Shown here one piece after another: positions 33,479 to 41,794 of a stretch of 52,752 nt of DNA. The notes under the pieces are model-generated. The model saw nothing but the letters and a program-made list of their open reading frames with translations. It had not been told where the DNA came from and did not search any database. This stretch comes from an uncultured Bacteroidia bacterium. GTDB lineage: Bacteria > Bacteroidota > Bacteroidia > Bacteroidales > F082. Each line of letters opens with the position of its first letter. Position 1 is the stretch's first letter. The DNA is taken from positions 1-52,752 of the forward strand of contig CACYHX010000019.1 in the NCBI GenBank assembly GCA_902774365.1. The letters are read 5' to 3'. The position numbers and the translations under genes are program-made.

Positions 33479-33511
33479 AAAAAATGAGAACCATCGGTTC
33501 TCATTTTTTTG
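33479..33511 (-). terminator. Rho-independent terminator of tRNA-Thr
   Basis: Perfect 9-bp hairpin ATGAGAACC-GAT-GGTTCTCAT followed by a run of T on the minus strand, directly downstream of tRNA-Thr. A-runs on the other side make it potentially bidirectional. Confidence 0.85.
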
Positions 33512-33518
33512 TAACATG

Positions 33519-33591
<73 letters not shown>

Positions 33592-33594
33592 GTC

Positions 33595-33614
33595 TTTTGC
33601 GGCTGCAAAAATAC
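33595..33614 (-). promoter_or_regulatory. Conserved -7/start region of tRNA-Thr
   Basis: GTATTTTTGCAGCCGCAAAA on the minus strand, identical over 20 bases to 3259-3278 before tRNA-Asn. It includes a -7 TATTTTTG and a dyad TTTTGC-AGCC-GCAAAA. No clear -33 box is seen. Confidence 0.6.
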
Positions 33615-33678
33615 AACTTTTTGGGAAATTGGAGGAAAAAACTTCAAAAAAACTAAAGATTTTGTCCGATTACGTGTT

Positions 33679-34086
33679 TTAATTGTCAAACAATTTCCTA
33701 AAATCCGCAAGTTTTATCATCTGAGTTTGCTTATGCTGTTTTAGGTCAAGCAGGTCTGCGTCTCCTGTGATGATACTATCGGCTTCAATACTTTCTGCCA
33801 AGGATAACAGATACAAGTCTTTTGGGTCACGGATTTCGGACTGTGCTTTCTGTTCAATTTTTGCCATGTGGCTGAAAGCATAGATGATACGGAAGAAATC
33901 ATCCATTTCTTCATCAGTCACCCGTGTGCGTATTTTTTCACGGGAACAGACATCATGGATTTCTTCGAGCAATTCGTCACAGGCGTAAACATCAAAACGC
34001 ACGTCTGTCAGAATCTGTCGAACCAACTGGGCTTGATGGCCGATCAGCAACGAAATCCAAATATTACAATCAAGGATGATTTTCAT
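33679..34086 (-). CDS. PIN-domain toxin (VapC-like ribonuclease)
   Basis: 135 residues. It starts MKIILDCNIWISLLIG, with the first catalytic Asp at residue 6. Further acidic residues are in the ELLEEI segment, in RDPKDLYLLSLAE and in ITGDADLL, as expected of a Mg-dependent PIN RNase ('PIN family toxin component', PIN_3-like). Its start overlaps the stop of the small upstream gene by 4 bp, the classical order antitoxin then toxin. It should cleave RNA and be neutralised by the partner. Confidence 0.85.
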   Translation of the reverse strand: MKIILDCNIWISLLIGHQAQLVRQILTDVRFDVYACDELLEEIHDVCSREKIRTRVTDEEMDDFFRIIYAFSHMAKIEQKAQSEIRDPKDLYLLSLAESIEADSIITGDADLLDLKQHKQTQMIKLADFRKLFDN

Positions 34087-34292
34087 TTCTCGTATCTGAC
34101 AGCGTTGACTTCTTCCATGATTTCTTCATCGGTGAGCAATTTTTTGTCGGAACGGCTATTGACAAACCTTTCAAGCAGTTGCTCGCGCGTTTCAGCTTGC
34201 CAGCCAAATCTACGAATGAGTTCCTTCAAAAGCGCCCAATCTGTCATAGGTACATTTATATAGATTCCTTGTGTGTTTACAGGGTTTAACAT
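34083..34292 (-). CDS. Antitoxin-like partner of the PIN toxin
   Basis: 69 residues from ATG 34292 (MLNPVNTQGIYINVP); an upstream start at 34328 would lie inside the promoter. The middle has MTDWALLKELIRRFGW and the C-terminus is charged (LLTDEEIMEEVNAVRYEK), typical of antitoxins whose disordered tail wraps the toxin. The N-terminal strand IYINVPMTD resembles small DNA-binding antitoxins. It is expressed from 34317-34348 and is likely autoregulated, by analogy. Confidence 0.72.
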   Translation of the reverse strand: MLNPVNTQGIYINVPMTDWALLKELIRRFGWQAETREQLLERFVNSRSDKKLLTDEEIMEEVNAVRYEK

Positions 34293-34316
34293 GATAGTGT
34301 AGTTTATTTCTCGCTG

Positions 34317-34348
34317 CAAAAATAACAATTTTCAGCTTTCATCGCCAA
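34317..34348 (-). promoter_or_regulatory. Promoter of the toxin-antitoxin pair
   Basis: Minus strand: a -33 TTG (34348-34346), a 21-bp spacer and a -7 TATTTTTG (34324-34317), about 25 bp before the antitoxin ATG. Confidence 0.55.
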
Positions 34349-34433
34349 TATTTTGGTCGAAACCAAGTGTTTTCGTTTAAAATTGCATTGAAAAACAGTT
34401 ATTTACTAGTTTTTTTGTCAAAAATACAATAAA

Positions 34434-34453
34434 ATAACTAAAAAAATAGTTAT
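34434..34453 (+). promoter_or_regulatory. Candidate BlaI-type operator
   Basis: Inverted repeat ATAACTA-N6-TAGTTAT at the -33 position of a promoter whose -7 TATATTTG is at 34471-34478. The regulator gene starts at 34510. BlaI/MecI repressors bind such dyads over their own promoters, so autoregulation is inferred. Confidence 0.55.
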
Positions 34454-34509
34454 ACATTCAAAATAATATCTATATTTGCAGCGTTAAACCTTTAGAAACG
34501 GAGGATAAA

Positions 34510-34926
34510 ATGGCTAGAAAGAAAGAAAATATCGAAGATAACTCCATCAGGATGAAGGAGTTGACCAAAGCCGAGGAACAGGTGATGCAGGTCATCTGGA
34601 ACATAGGGCAAGGCTTCGCCAACGAAATCATGGCGGCATTCCCTGAGCCGAAGCCGGCCTACAACACGGTGCTTTCCATCATCAAGATTTTGGAAAACAA
34701 GGGTTTTGTGAAACACGAGACCTTCTGTCGCGCCCACCGATACAGTCCCGCCATCAGCAAGGATGAGTATTCCCATCGCTACCTGGGCAGCGTGGTGGAG
34801 CGTTATTTCAACAATTCGTATCTCGACCTTGTGTCAGCCTTCGCCAAGAAGGAGAACTTCAGCGTCGAGGAACTGGAGGAAATGAGAAAAGCGATTGACG
34901 AGGCCATCGCCTCAGAAAGGAGATAA
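34510..34926 (+). CDS. BlaI/MecI/CopY-family transcriptional repressor
   Basis: 138 residues. Winged-helix repressor: LTKAEEQVMQVIWNIGQGFANEIMAAF (helix-turn-helix part), then AYNTVLSIIKILENKGFVKHE, the typical BlaI recognition helix and wing. The C-terminal helical part (DLVSAFAKKENFSVEELEEMRK) serves for dimerisation and contains the region usually cleaved or inactivated on induction. It lies 3 bp before the M56 peptidase gene, the usual repressor/sensor pair. No beta-lactamase gene is nearby, so the regulon is open. Confidence 0.93.
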   Translation: MARKKENIEDNSIRMKELTKAEEQVMQVIWNIGQGFANEIMAAFPEPKPAYNTVLSIIKILENKGFVKHETFCRAHRYSPAISKDEYSHRYLGSVVERYFNNSYLDLVSAFAKKENFSVEELEEMRKAIDEAIASERR

Positions 34927-34929
34927 GCC

Positions 34930-36918
34930 ATGAACGCACAAGAATTAATCATCGGTCACGTGCTGCCCATTGCAGCCACCGTCGCGGTGCTTTGGTTGGT
35001 GTATCGTCTGTTGTTTCGCAACAGCAACCGACTGAAATTCAACCGTTTCTTCCTGCTCACGAGCCTGTTGCTGGCCTTGGTCATGCCGCTGCTCGGCCTG
35101 CTCTCAGGGATGGAAGTGCCGCAGATGGCGACCTTGAAACGAAACATGTTCAACGGCATGATGTTGAGCGAAGTCATCGTCACGCCCGACGGACAGCCCG
35201 TGTTGCCCGAAGTGACGGTGACCACAGATGCCACGCCTTCGCGTTTTAGTGTGTGGCAAGTCATTGGCGGCATTTATTTATTAGGTGTTGGAGTGATGAC
35301 GTTGCTGTTTCTCATCAAGTTGGGGAGACTCGTGGCGCTCATCATCCGTTCTCCGAAGCGCAAGATGGATGGTTTCACAGCGGTGTTCACGGGCAAGGAA
35401 CAAGGCTCGTTCTCCTTCTTCCGTTATGCCTTCTTCCCCAACGAAAACGTGGACCCCGACATCATGCGGCATGAGATGAGCCACATCGCCCATCACCATT
35501 CATGGGACATTCTCTTCGCTGAGGTGATGATGATTCTGCAATGGTTCAATCCATTCATCTATTTGTATAAGAAGGAGTTGCAGAGCCTTCACGAATACCA
35601 GGCTGACCGCGACGTGGTGGCCACCGGCGTTGACAAAAAGAACTACATGATGCTGATCTTGCAGCAGTGCACGGCTGTCGACTTTAGCGGAATGAGCAAT
35701 AACTTCAGTTTAATCCTTACCAAAAAACGAATCAAGATGATTACAAAGAATGAAAAGGCCAAGGGCCTCTGGTGGAGGCTCTTGGCGACATTGCCGGTGT
35801 TGGCTATCCTGATGATTGCCAACACGAAAGTGACGGCACAGGAAAAGACGACGGAAAGTCAACGTATTACGGTTGAAATGGGTCAATTTGAAATCTACGA
35901 TGATGATGGTTTCCCGATGCTGTTGAAGGACACTATTATCTATAACGAAGACGGTTCCTATGTCAAATGCGAGACTTCCGATTCCGATGTTTTAGACCCG
36001 AATACTGGTGAGCCGCTCAAGAAAATGACCATTACCACACACAAGGCTGACGGTAGCCCTGCCAACCACATGAGTCTTCATTGGGAAATCCAAGGCGACA
36101 CGACTCTATACACCGCGGAGCCGTTCAGTATTACGGAAGAATCTTTGGGAATCCTTCTGGGCGGTCTTTCGGCACTGGAAGACGCGCCCTCAAACGACAG
36201 CATCTATCAAATCGTTGACGAAATGCCTCAATACCCAGGTGGAGAAAAGGCCATGATGGAATACGTCGCCAAAAATGTCAAATATCCTCAGGAGGCGAAA
36301 GACAAAGAAATCCAAGGTCGTGTTTTTGTGAGTTTCGTTATTGAGAAAGACGGCAGTGTCAATGAAGTGAAAGTGCTTCGCAGCATCGGCGGTGGCTGCG
36401 ATGAAGAGGCTGTTCGTGTTGTCAGTTCTATGCCGAAATGGAAGCCTGGTATTAAAGATGGCAAGCCTGTCCGTGTTAGCTACATGATGCCGCTTAATTT
36501 TAAGTTAACGGAGGGCCAACCTGCAAAGCCTTCAAAAAAAGCTGACGCAAACAAACCGGATATGAAACCTGATAAAGACGGTGTCTATCAAATCGTTGAG
36601 GAGATGCCTCGTTTTCCCGGCGATGAGAAAGCCTTGATGGAATATTTGAAGAGTAATCTGCAGATGCCTGAAAAATATAAAGGCGACGATGCAGAATTTC
36701 GTTTGGCCGAATACCGCACTTTTATCCGATTTGTGGTTACCGAAGATGGGTCAATTTCAGATGTCAATTTGATTAAGAAAACGGAAGGTTTCAAGGATTT
36801 GGATGATGAGGCTTTGCGTGTGGTCAAAGCTATGCCGAAATGGGAACCAGGCAAGATGGGCGGCAAACTTGTGAAGGTTTATTTTCATCTTCCGGTTGTG
36901 TTCAAATTCAATAAATAA
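34930..36918 (+). CDS. BlaR1/MecR1-like M56 metallopeptidase with two C-terminal TonB_C domains
   Basis: 662 residues. Membrane helices lie near 7-25, 38-58 and 105-130, with one more near 285-305. The zinc peptidase signature is HEMSH (181-185), followed by HEYQAD with the third ligand. After about residue 300 the sensor penicillin-binding domain of BlaR1 is absent. Instead there is a periplasmic region with two TonB C-terminal-like domains (about 425-525 and 545-660), each beginning IYQIVDEMPQYPGGEKA / VYQIVEEMPRFPGDEKA and ending MPKWKPG / MPKWEPG. It probably senses an envelope signal and inactivates the adjacent BlaI-type repressor. The TonB_C repeats hint at contact with outer-membrane transporters. 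Confidence 0.88.
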   Translation: MNAQELIIGHVLPIAATVAVLWLVYRLLFRNSNRLKFNRFFLLTSLLLALVMPLLGLLSGMEVPQMATLKRNMFNGMMLSEVIVTPDGQPVLPEVTVTTDATPSRFSVWQVIGGIYLLGVGVMTLLFLIKLGRLVALIIRSPKRKMDGFTAVFTGKEQGSFSFFRYAFFPNENVDPDIMRHEMSHIAHHHSWDILFAEVMMILQWFNPFIYLYKKELQSLHEYQADRDVVATGVDKKNYMMLILQQCTAVDFSGMSNNFSLILTKKRIKMITKNEKAKGLWWRLLATLPVLAILMIANTKVTAQEKTTESQRITVEMGQFEIYDDDGFPMLLKDTIIYNEDGSYVKCETSDSDVLDPNTGEPLKKMTITTHKADGSPANHMSLHWEIQGDTTLYTAEPFSITEESLGILLGGLSALEDAPSNDSIYQIVDEMPQYPGGEKAMMEYVAKNVKYPQEAKDKEIQGRVFVSFVIEKDGSVNEVKVLRSIGGGCDEEAVRVVSSMPKWKPGIKDGKPVRVSYMMPLNFKLTEGQPAKPSKKADANKPDMKPDKDGVYQIVEEMPRFPGDEKALMEYLKSNLQMPEKYKGDDAEFRLAEYRTFIRFVVTEDGSISDVNLIKKTEGFKDLDDEALRVVKAMPKWEPGKMGGKLVKVYFHLPVVFKFNK

Positions 36919-36929
36919 TTCGGTTTTTA

Positions 36930-36996
36930 GGGCTGTCGTACCACGGCAGCCGCATAACGGGGAAAACCCTATGCGGCTGCCACGGTGTGACAGCCC
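36930..36996. repeat. Long inverted repeat between convergent genes
   Basis: GGGCTGTCGTACCACGGCAG... (27-bp arm) pairs with the arm ending GACAGCCC at 36996, with four mismatches and a 13-base loop. It lies between the convergent M56 and nitroreductase genes. It may end both transcripts, although no T-tract is adjacent, or be a palindromic repeat unit. Confidence 0.7.
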
Positions 36997-37003
36997 TACA
37001 AGC

Positions 37004-37642
37004 CTAAATGATTAACTGTTCCCACCGAATCTTCGGCACAAACTGCACGCCGTTTTCGTCACGGTAATACGCCAGTTTTTCGCTTGAATCCACGGGTTGC
37101 AACTTGATGGTTTCCTTGCCTTTGCCGATGGCCAAAATGAGCAGCGGCTCATAGGGCAAATTGAAAGCCTCGGTAATCTTCGCCTTGTTGAAGGCGCCTA
37201 TCATGATGCCGTTCAAGCCCATCTCGGTGGCTTTTAGCAGCATGCTCTGTGCGGCAATGCCGAGGTCGATGTCGACAAACTTGTTTTCGGGAATGGTGCT
37301 GCAAATGATGATGAACGCCTCAGGCTCGGTGCCAGGGAAGGGGAGGTGCAGCTCGGGCAACAATCCACCTAACTTCATGTTTTGAGTGATGTTTTCCGCA
37401 CCCGTTTCTTTGGTCACTAACTTGAAACGAAGCACCTGCTGGTTCTTTGCCGAGGCGATTTTTGTGTTCACCGCTACGATGCGCTCCAGCATCTCGCGTT
37501 TCACCACAAAGTTTTGGTCATAACCACGATAGCTGCGGTTTTTCTCCATGATCGTTTCCAATGAGGTGTGCTTCACCACTGTCTTCTTGGCACCCTTGCC
37601 AAAGACTTCTTCATAGCGTTTTTCTAAGTATCCGTCGGCCAT
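37004..37642 (-). CDS. Nitroreductase-family flavoprotein
   Basis: 212 residues. The pattern ETIMEKNRSYRGYDQNFVVKREMLERIV (N-terminal R-S-x-R segment binding FMN phosphate), VDIDLGIAAQSMLLKATEMGLNGIMIGAF and LPYEPLLILAIGKGKE is the nitroreductase fold with FMN- and dimer-interface motifs. It probably uses NAD(P)H to reduce quinones, nitro compounds or enones; the natural substrate is unknown. It is monocistronic and preceded on its strand by a palindrome plus AACAAT-rich leader (37643-37705). Confidence 0.88.
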   Translation of the reverse strand: MADGYLEKRYEEVFGKGAKKTVVKHTSLETIMEKNRSYRGYDQNFVVKREMLERIVAVNTKIASAKNQQVLRFKLVTKETGAENITQNMKLGGLLPELHLPFPGTEPEAFIIICSTIPENKFVDIDLGIAAQSMLLKATEMGLNGIMIGAFNKAKITEAFNLPYEPLLILAIGKGKETIKLQPVDSSEKLAYYRDENGVQFVPKIRWEQLII

Positions 37643-37705
37643 TGTATGTTGATTGTTGAACTGTTTAATTGTTGTTTGTAGAGATGAGGCGCCCTCGTCT
37701 CTACA
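37643..37705 (-). repeat. Palindrome plus AACAAT-rich leader before the nitroreductase gene
   Basis: Palindrome TGTAGAGACGAGG..CCTCATCTCTACA (37705-37677, minus), then AACAACAATTAAACAGTTCA and ACAATCAACA up to the ATG. Same composite as at 47397-47458. Confidence 0.6.
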
Positions 37706-37811
37706 GTTGGAATTGTATAAACAACGCTGCGAAGATACGGTTTTTCTGCTTTCCAGCGAATGTTTCTCTTAACACTTCTGGAACATCTGCGAGCCTGCTG
37801 AAATTTTTTTG

Positions 37812-37819
37812 TATTTTTG
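37812..37819 (+). promoter_or_regulatory. -7 element before the MMPL transporter gene
   Basis: TATTTTTG followed by CAGCC, 20 bp before the ATG. No good -33 match is seen. Confidence 0.45.
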
Positions 37820-37839
37820 CAGCCTGAAATTGGCAAAGT

Positions 37840-40800
37840 ATGACCTTGCGTCAACGATATAAATACCTATTTGATTTGTTTGTCAGGAAACGCCTCGTGT
37901 TTTTTGTTGCTGCGGTAGCAGTGGCTATCGCTTGTGTGTTTTTGATTCCTCGCACAAGGATCAACACCGACATGACGCGCTATCTGCCCGACGATTCGCC
38001 GATGAAGCAAGGCATTGAGCAAATGTCAACGGAGTTTGGCGAAGACGGGGTCGGGTCAGGCATGGTCAGGGTGATGTTTTGGTCGCTCCCCGACAGCCTA
38101 CGAGCCGCAACCAAGGACGAGCTTTCCACCATGGACGGCATTTCCAATGTCATGTATCAAGACGGCAGCGAGGAGTACAACCAAGGCGAGAAGGTGCTTT
38201 ACGAATTGTTGTGCAGCAACCAGCGTAGCCAACAGGATTTGGCCAAGGAAATCACGGGGAAATACGGTAGTAGCGTTGTTATTGAGACAGGCGAACAAGA
38301 TACAACGGCGCTTATCGGCGTGATACTCATCGCCTTCGCTTTGCTTCTTATCGTGCTGTTCATCATGTGCGAGTCGTGGCTCGAACCGCCGATTTTCCTT
38401 GTCGGCATCGGCGTGGCTGTGGCCATCAATATGGGGACAAATGCCCTGCTCAATAGCGTTTCGGCTACCACCAACTCGATTGCTGGCATCCTTCAGCTAG
38501 TCCTTTCCATCGACTATTCCATCATCCTCATGAACCGCTATAGGCAGGAGAAGGCCTTGGGCGACCACGACAACATCACGGCGATGATCCAAGCGCTCAA
38601 AAAGGCTTCATTGTCCATTGTCAGCAGCGCCTTCACTACCATCGTCGGACTTATGGCCTTGGTGTTCATGAAGTTTAAGATCGGTGCCGACATGGGTATT
38701 GTCCTGGCCAAAGGCGTGCTCTGCAGCTTGGTATCGATATTCGTCGTGCTTCCGACGTTGATATTGGCTTTGGACCATGCCATCGAGAAGTCGACAAAAA
38801 AAGTGTTGCGAATCAGGACCGACCGCCTTTCGGGTTTCAGCATGAAGTGCCGCATTCCACTGGTTTTGTTTTTCGTGACCGCATTTGCGGTATCATACTA
38901 TTTCCATAAAAAGACGGAGATTTCGTTTTTCCCCGAACAAAAATCCGAGATTGCAAAGTATTTCCCGCCCAAAAACATCGTCGTGCTTTTGTACGAAAAC
39001 AATGATTCCGAAAGGGTGATAGGCTTGGCCGACAGTCTTTCGACTCATCCGAACGTGAAGACTTTCATTTCATATCCCTCGCTGATGCAAAAGCGCCATA
39101 CGGCATCCTACATCAAAGAGATGGTCGTCAATTTTTCGGCCATGGCAGGCGACACAGGGTATGACCTTGCCAACTTTGACATCAATACCGTCGTGGACGC
39201 CATCTATTACCTGGCCTCCCATAATCCCGGTGACGAGAGGATGAGCCTCCATGACTTTGCCTCGCTTGCTGCCGAGCTGAGCACCGACAGCACCTTATTG
39301 GCGCAGCTGGGAAGTCCCATGGATATCGACAAAGAAGCCTCGCAATACCTTGACGTCCTCGTTGCGCTTACCGACACGAGCTTGATTGACAAAAAGTTAA
39401 CCCCGGATGAGATTGCCGACATCGTTGGCGTTGACAAGGAAATGGTTTTGCTTTTGTGCCCTGCCAACCAAAAGACCTCCATCCGCAGCGTAATCAAATT
39501 GTCAAGGGAACTGCTTAACGGAAGCATGACGCCTGTCCGTCCAAAAGTCAAAAAGCCAGAGCCTCAGCTTGTTGAGCATCAGGAAGACCTCATTGTCGAA
39601 AATGACACCCTTGCAAATACAGCTATTGTCCAATCCGAAGACGCCGAGGTGGTTGCCGACGAAGACCAGATTTTCAGGGATTCGACGGCATTCATGAGTC
39701 AATATTCTGCCTCCGAAATTGCCGAAATCATTGGGATGGACGCAAAAAGCGCATCGGTCATATTCAACCTGTACGGACGTAGCACAGGACATAAGACCAA
39801 GACCATGTCGCTCTACGATTTCATCCATTACCTCAACAGCGACCTCTCCAAGAGGAGGATTTTTGCCTCGCGCTTTGACGATGAAAGCCTCAAGTGGCTG
39901 AGACAGAAGGAAGATATCATGGTGGCGACCTTGCAAGCGGGTACATCCGAGAACGCCGAAGAAAAAACGATAGAGGGGTTGGTGGAAGAACGAGAAGTGG
40001 CAGTCGTCGAGGTGACTGAAACACGGGAAGAGCCGGAGCCTGCCATGGCGACGCCTGTCGTCGACAAGGAGAGCCTGGACAAACTCAACAAGGCAGAGAT
40101 GCTCATGGCTATTGCCACGGAAGGCAACAGCTTTGATGCGAGTGAGATGCATGCCCTGCTGGCCTCGCTGGGCGCCGAGATGGAATTGCGTGACATAGAG
40201 CTGGCCTACTTGTATAACGGCATCACCCATTTCGAGGACAACAGCGTGAGATTGTCGGCAGAAGAGATTGTCGAGACGCTGAATGATTCCATCATCGAGA
40301 ACCCACGTTTTGCCTCGATGGTGAATGACGACATAAGGTCGGGGGTGGACAATATCAACAAGATGGTTGTGGAGAACCTTGGCAGGTTGCACGGCCTCAA
40401 CTATTCGCAAGCCATCATCATGACCGACCTGCCCAAGGAATCCGATGCAACCAGCCAATTCGTGAATGACCTTGCCGCGCAATGCGACGGCAGCCTTGCC
40501 GGCAGCCATTATCTGATTGGCGAGTCGGTGATGATGAACGAGATGCGCTCACAGTTTGGCGGCGAGATGCGCCTCGTCACGCTGATCACCGTCTTGTCCA
40601 TTTTCCTTATCGTGGCCATCACCTTCCGCTCGCTCGTCGTACCCGCCATTCTCGTGATGACGGTGATGACGGCCGTGTATATCAACGTGGCGGTGAGCGG
40701 ACTGAGCGGCAGCCTGCTCTACATGGCCTACCTTATCATGCAAAGCATACTGATGGGTGCGACCATCGACTATGGCATACTCTTTACCAACAACTATCGT

Positions 40801-41079
40801 GAAGCCAGGGCGTCGGAATGTAAGGTGGAGTCCATTCGTAGGGCGTATAAGTCGTCGACGCACACCATTCTCACCTCGGGCATGATCATGACCTTGGCGC
40901 CGCTGGTCATGTCGCTGCTGATTGACGATATGATGATTGGGTCGATATTGCGGTGTATCGCTGCCGGGGCTTTGGCCGCCGTGTTGCTGATTATATTCGT
41001 ATTGCCGGCGCTGCTTGCCTCGTTCGATAGGTTTGTCGTTAGGCAGCGACCTAAAAAAGACAAACAACCTAAGAAGTAA
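37840..41079 (+). CDS. MMPL/RND-superfamily transporter
   Basis: 1079 residues. Layout: TM1 (about 20-38); a first periplasmic domain; five helices (about 155-320) including SIVSSAFTTIVGLMALVFMKF; a second half starting near 340; a very large periplasmic loop (about 365-910); and a final helix bundle (about 915-1065) with ILTSGMIMTLAPLVMSL. This is the RND/MMPL 2x6-helix plan, driven by the proton gradient and usually exporting lipids or hydrophobic compounds. The second loop holds three degenerate helical repeats (EIADIVGVD, EIAEIIGMD and a SEMHALLASLG region) and an acidic Glu/Val linker. The gene is followed by the HYC_CC_PP gene after 17 bp, perhaps co-transcribed. Substrate unknown. Confidence 0.85.
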   Translation: MTLRQRYKYLFDLFVRKRLVFFVAAVAVAIACVFLIPRTRINTDMTRYLPDDSPMKQGIEQMSTEFGEDGVGSGMVRVMFWSLPDSLRAATKDELSTMDGISNVMYQDGSEEYNQGEKVLYELLCSNQRSQQDLAKEITGKYGSSVVIETGEQDTTALIGVILIAFALLLIVLFIMCESWLEPPIFLVGIGVAVAINMGTNALLNSVSATTNSIAGILQLVLSIDYSIILMNRYRQEKALGDHDNITAMIQALKKASLSIVSSAFTTIVGLMALVFMKFKIGADMGIVLAKGVLCSLVSIFVVLPTLILALDHAIEKSTKKVLRIRTDRLSGFSMKCRIPLVLFFVTAFAVSYYFHKKTEISFFPEQKSEIAKYFPPKNIVVLLYENNDSERVIGLADSLSTHPNVKTFISYPSLMQKRHTASYIKEMVVNFSAMAGDTGYDLANFDINTVVDAIYYLASHNPGDERMSLHDFASLAAELSTDSTLLAQLGSPMDIDKEASQYLDVLVALTDTSLIDKKLTPDEIADIVGVDKEMVLLLCPANQKTSIRSVIKLSRELLNGSMTPVRPKVKKPEPQLVEHQEDLIVENDTLANTAIVQSEDAEVVADEDQIFRDSTAFMSQYSASEIAEIIGMDAKSASVIFNLYGRSTGHKTKTMSLYDFIHYLNSDLSKRRIFASRFDDESLKWLRQKEDIMVATLQAGTSENAEEKTIEGLVEEREVAVVEVTETREEPEPAMATPVVDKESLDKLNKAEMLMAIATEGNSFDASEMHALLASLGAEMELRDIELAYLYNGITHFEDNSVRLSAEEIVETLNDSIIENPRFASMVNDDIRSGVDNINKMVVENLGRLHGLNYSQAIIMTDLPKESDATSQFVNDLAAQCDGSLAGSHYLIGESVMMNEMRSQFGGEMRLVTLITVLSIFLIVAITFRSLVVPAILVMTVMTAVYINVAVSGLSGSLLYMAYLIMQSILMGATIDYGILFTNNYREARASECKVESIRRAYKSSTHTILTSGMIMTLAPLVMSLLIDDMMIGSILRCIAAGALAAVLLIIFVLPALLASFDRFVVRQRPKKDKQPKK

Positions 41080-41096
41080 ATTCCTATTTTTGCGGC

Positions 41097-41558
41097 ATGA
41101 AAAAGCAGTTGTTGCAAATCGGTTCTTTGGTGATGGCCTTTGTGGTGCTCTTCGTCTCGATGGGTTGGGACGTGAAGTTCCACTATTGCACCGAAGACCA
41201 TCATCTGTCGGGCAGTTTCGTCGATGCGGCAGAGTCGTGCTTCCATTGTCTGGAGCACGAGCATGAGCACGAGGCCCATTTCATGCATCACGACGCCGTC
41301 CAGCTCAACGCTAAGTGCTGCTGTGAGGACTTCGACAGCAAGATCCAGTTCACCGACAACTTTGTTTTTTCTCCCGACAAGCATCTGGTTGTCGATCTGC
41401 AATCCTTTGTCCTGCCGCATCTCAACTTGACAGAGCTTTGCACCAATGTCAGCACGGTCATCAACAATCACTCCCCACGAAAGACGCTCAAGTTCCTTTC
41501 CGGGCGGGAGAGGACCGTCTTTTTTTCCTCGTTGAGGATCAATCCTTTGGTTTTCTGA
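41097..41558 (+). CDS. HYC_CC_PP-type protein, putative metal-associated
   Basis: 153 residues with an N-terminal signal or anchor helix (LLQIGSLVMAFVVLFVSMGW). The mature part holds FHYCTEDH, CFHCLEHEHEHEAHFMHHD and KCCCEDFD, i.e. the HYC and Cys-cluster motifs by which this Bacteroidetes family is named; the third motif is weak here (NHSPRK). The many His and Cys residues suggest copper or zinc binding in the periplasm. Such genes usually sit directly before a TonB-dependent receptor, as here. A TATTTTTG -7 motif lies at 41085-41092, very close to the start. The function is not established. Confidence 0.75.
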   Translation: MKKQLLQIGSLVMAFVVLFVSMGWDVKFHYCTEDHHLSGSFVDAAESCFHCLEHEHEHEAHFMHHDAVQLNAKCCCEDFDSKIQFTDNFVFSPDKHLVVDLQSFVLPHLNLTELCTNVSTVINNHSPRKTLKFLSGRERTVFFSSLRINPLVF

Positions 41559-41625
41559 TAAATACAATTGCCGCTTTGCGTCACTGCGAGGCACGAAGCA
41601 GTCTAGGGATGCCCCCGAGCCTTAG

Positions 41626-41713
41626 CCGTCATTGCGGAGGAACATCCGCAATCTCCTGAGAGGAAGGGTGTACCTAGTGCGTGGGAGATTGCGGGTCAAG
41701 CCCGCAATGACGG
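41626..41713. repeat. Double palindrome (CCGTCAT..ATGACGG family), copy 3, intergenic
   Basis: CCGTCATTGCGG..CCGCAATCTCC and GGAGATTGCGGG..CCCGCAATGACGG separated by 27 bp. Just before it (about 41576-41605) lies a GCGTCACTGCGAGGCACGAA stretch of another widespread palindromic class. The 41559-41794 gap holds nothing else that I can see except the A-rich leader of the receptor gene. Confidence 0.8.
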
Positions 41714-41794
41714 CAGAAGCATTAGAGTAGTGAGTTCTCGTTTCTCTAGTTACCAAGTAACATTTAACAATTTCATAACCAATACTTAATACAA

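Noticed and set aside
33460-33504. N-terminal extension of the DUF4175 gene
   Set aside because: It would start inside the tRNA-Thr terminator; MSAPNKLIEK at 33459 is the sensible start.
33930-33950. TTTTTTCACGGGAACA as a third parS-like site
   Set aside because: Several mismatches to the consensus, not palindromic, and inside the PIN toxin coding sequence.
34510-36918. Beta-lactam resistance cassette
   Set aside because: BlaI/M56 pair only; no beta-lactamase or penicillin-binding sensor domain is present.
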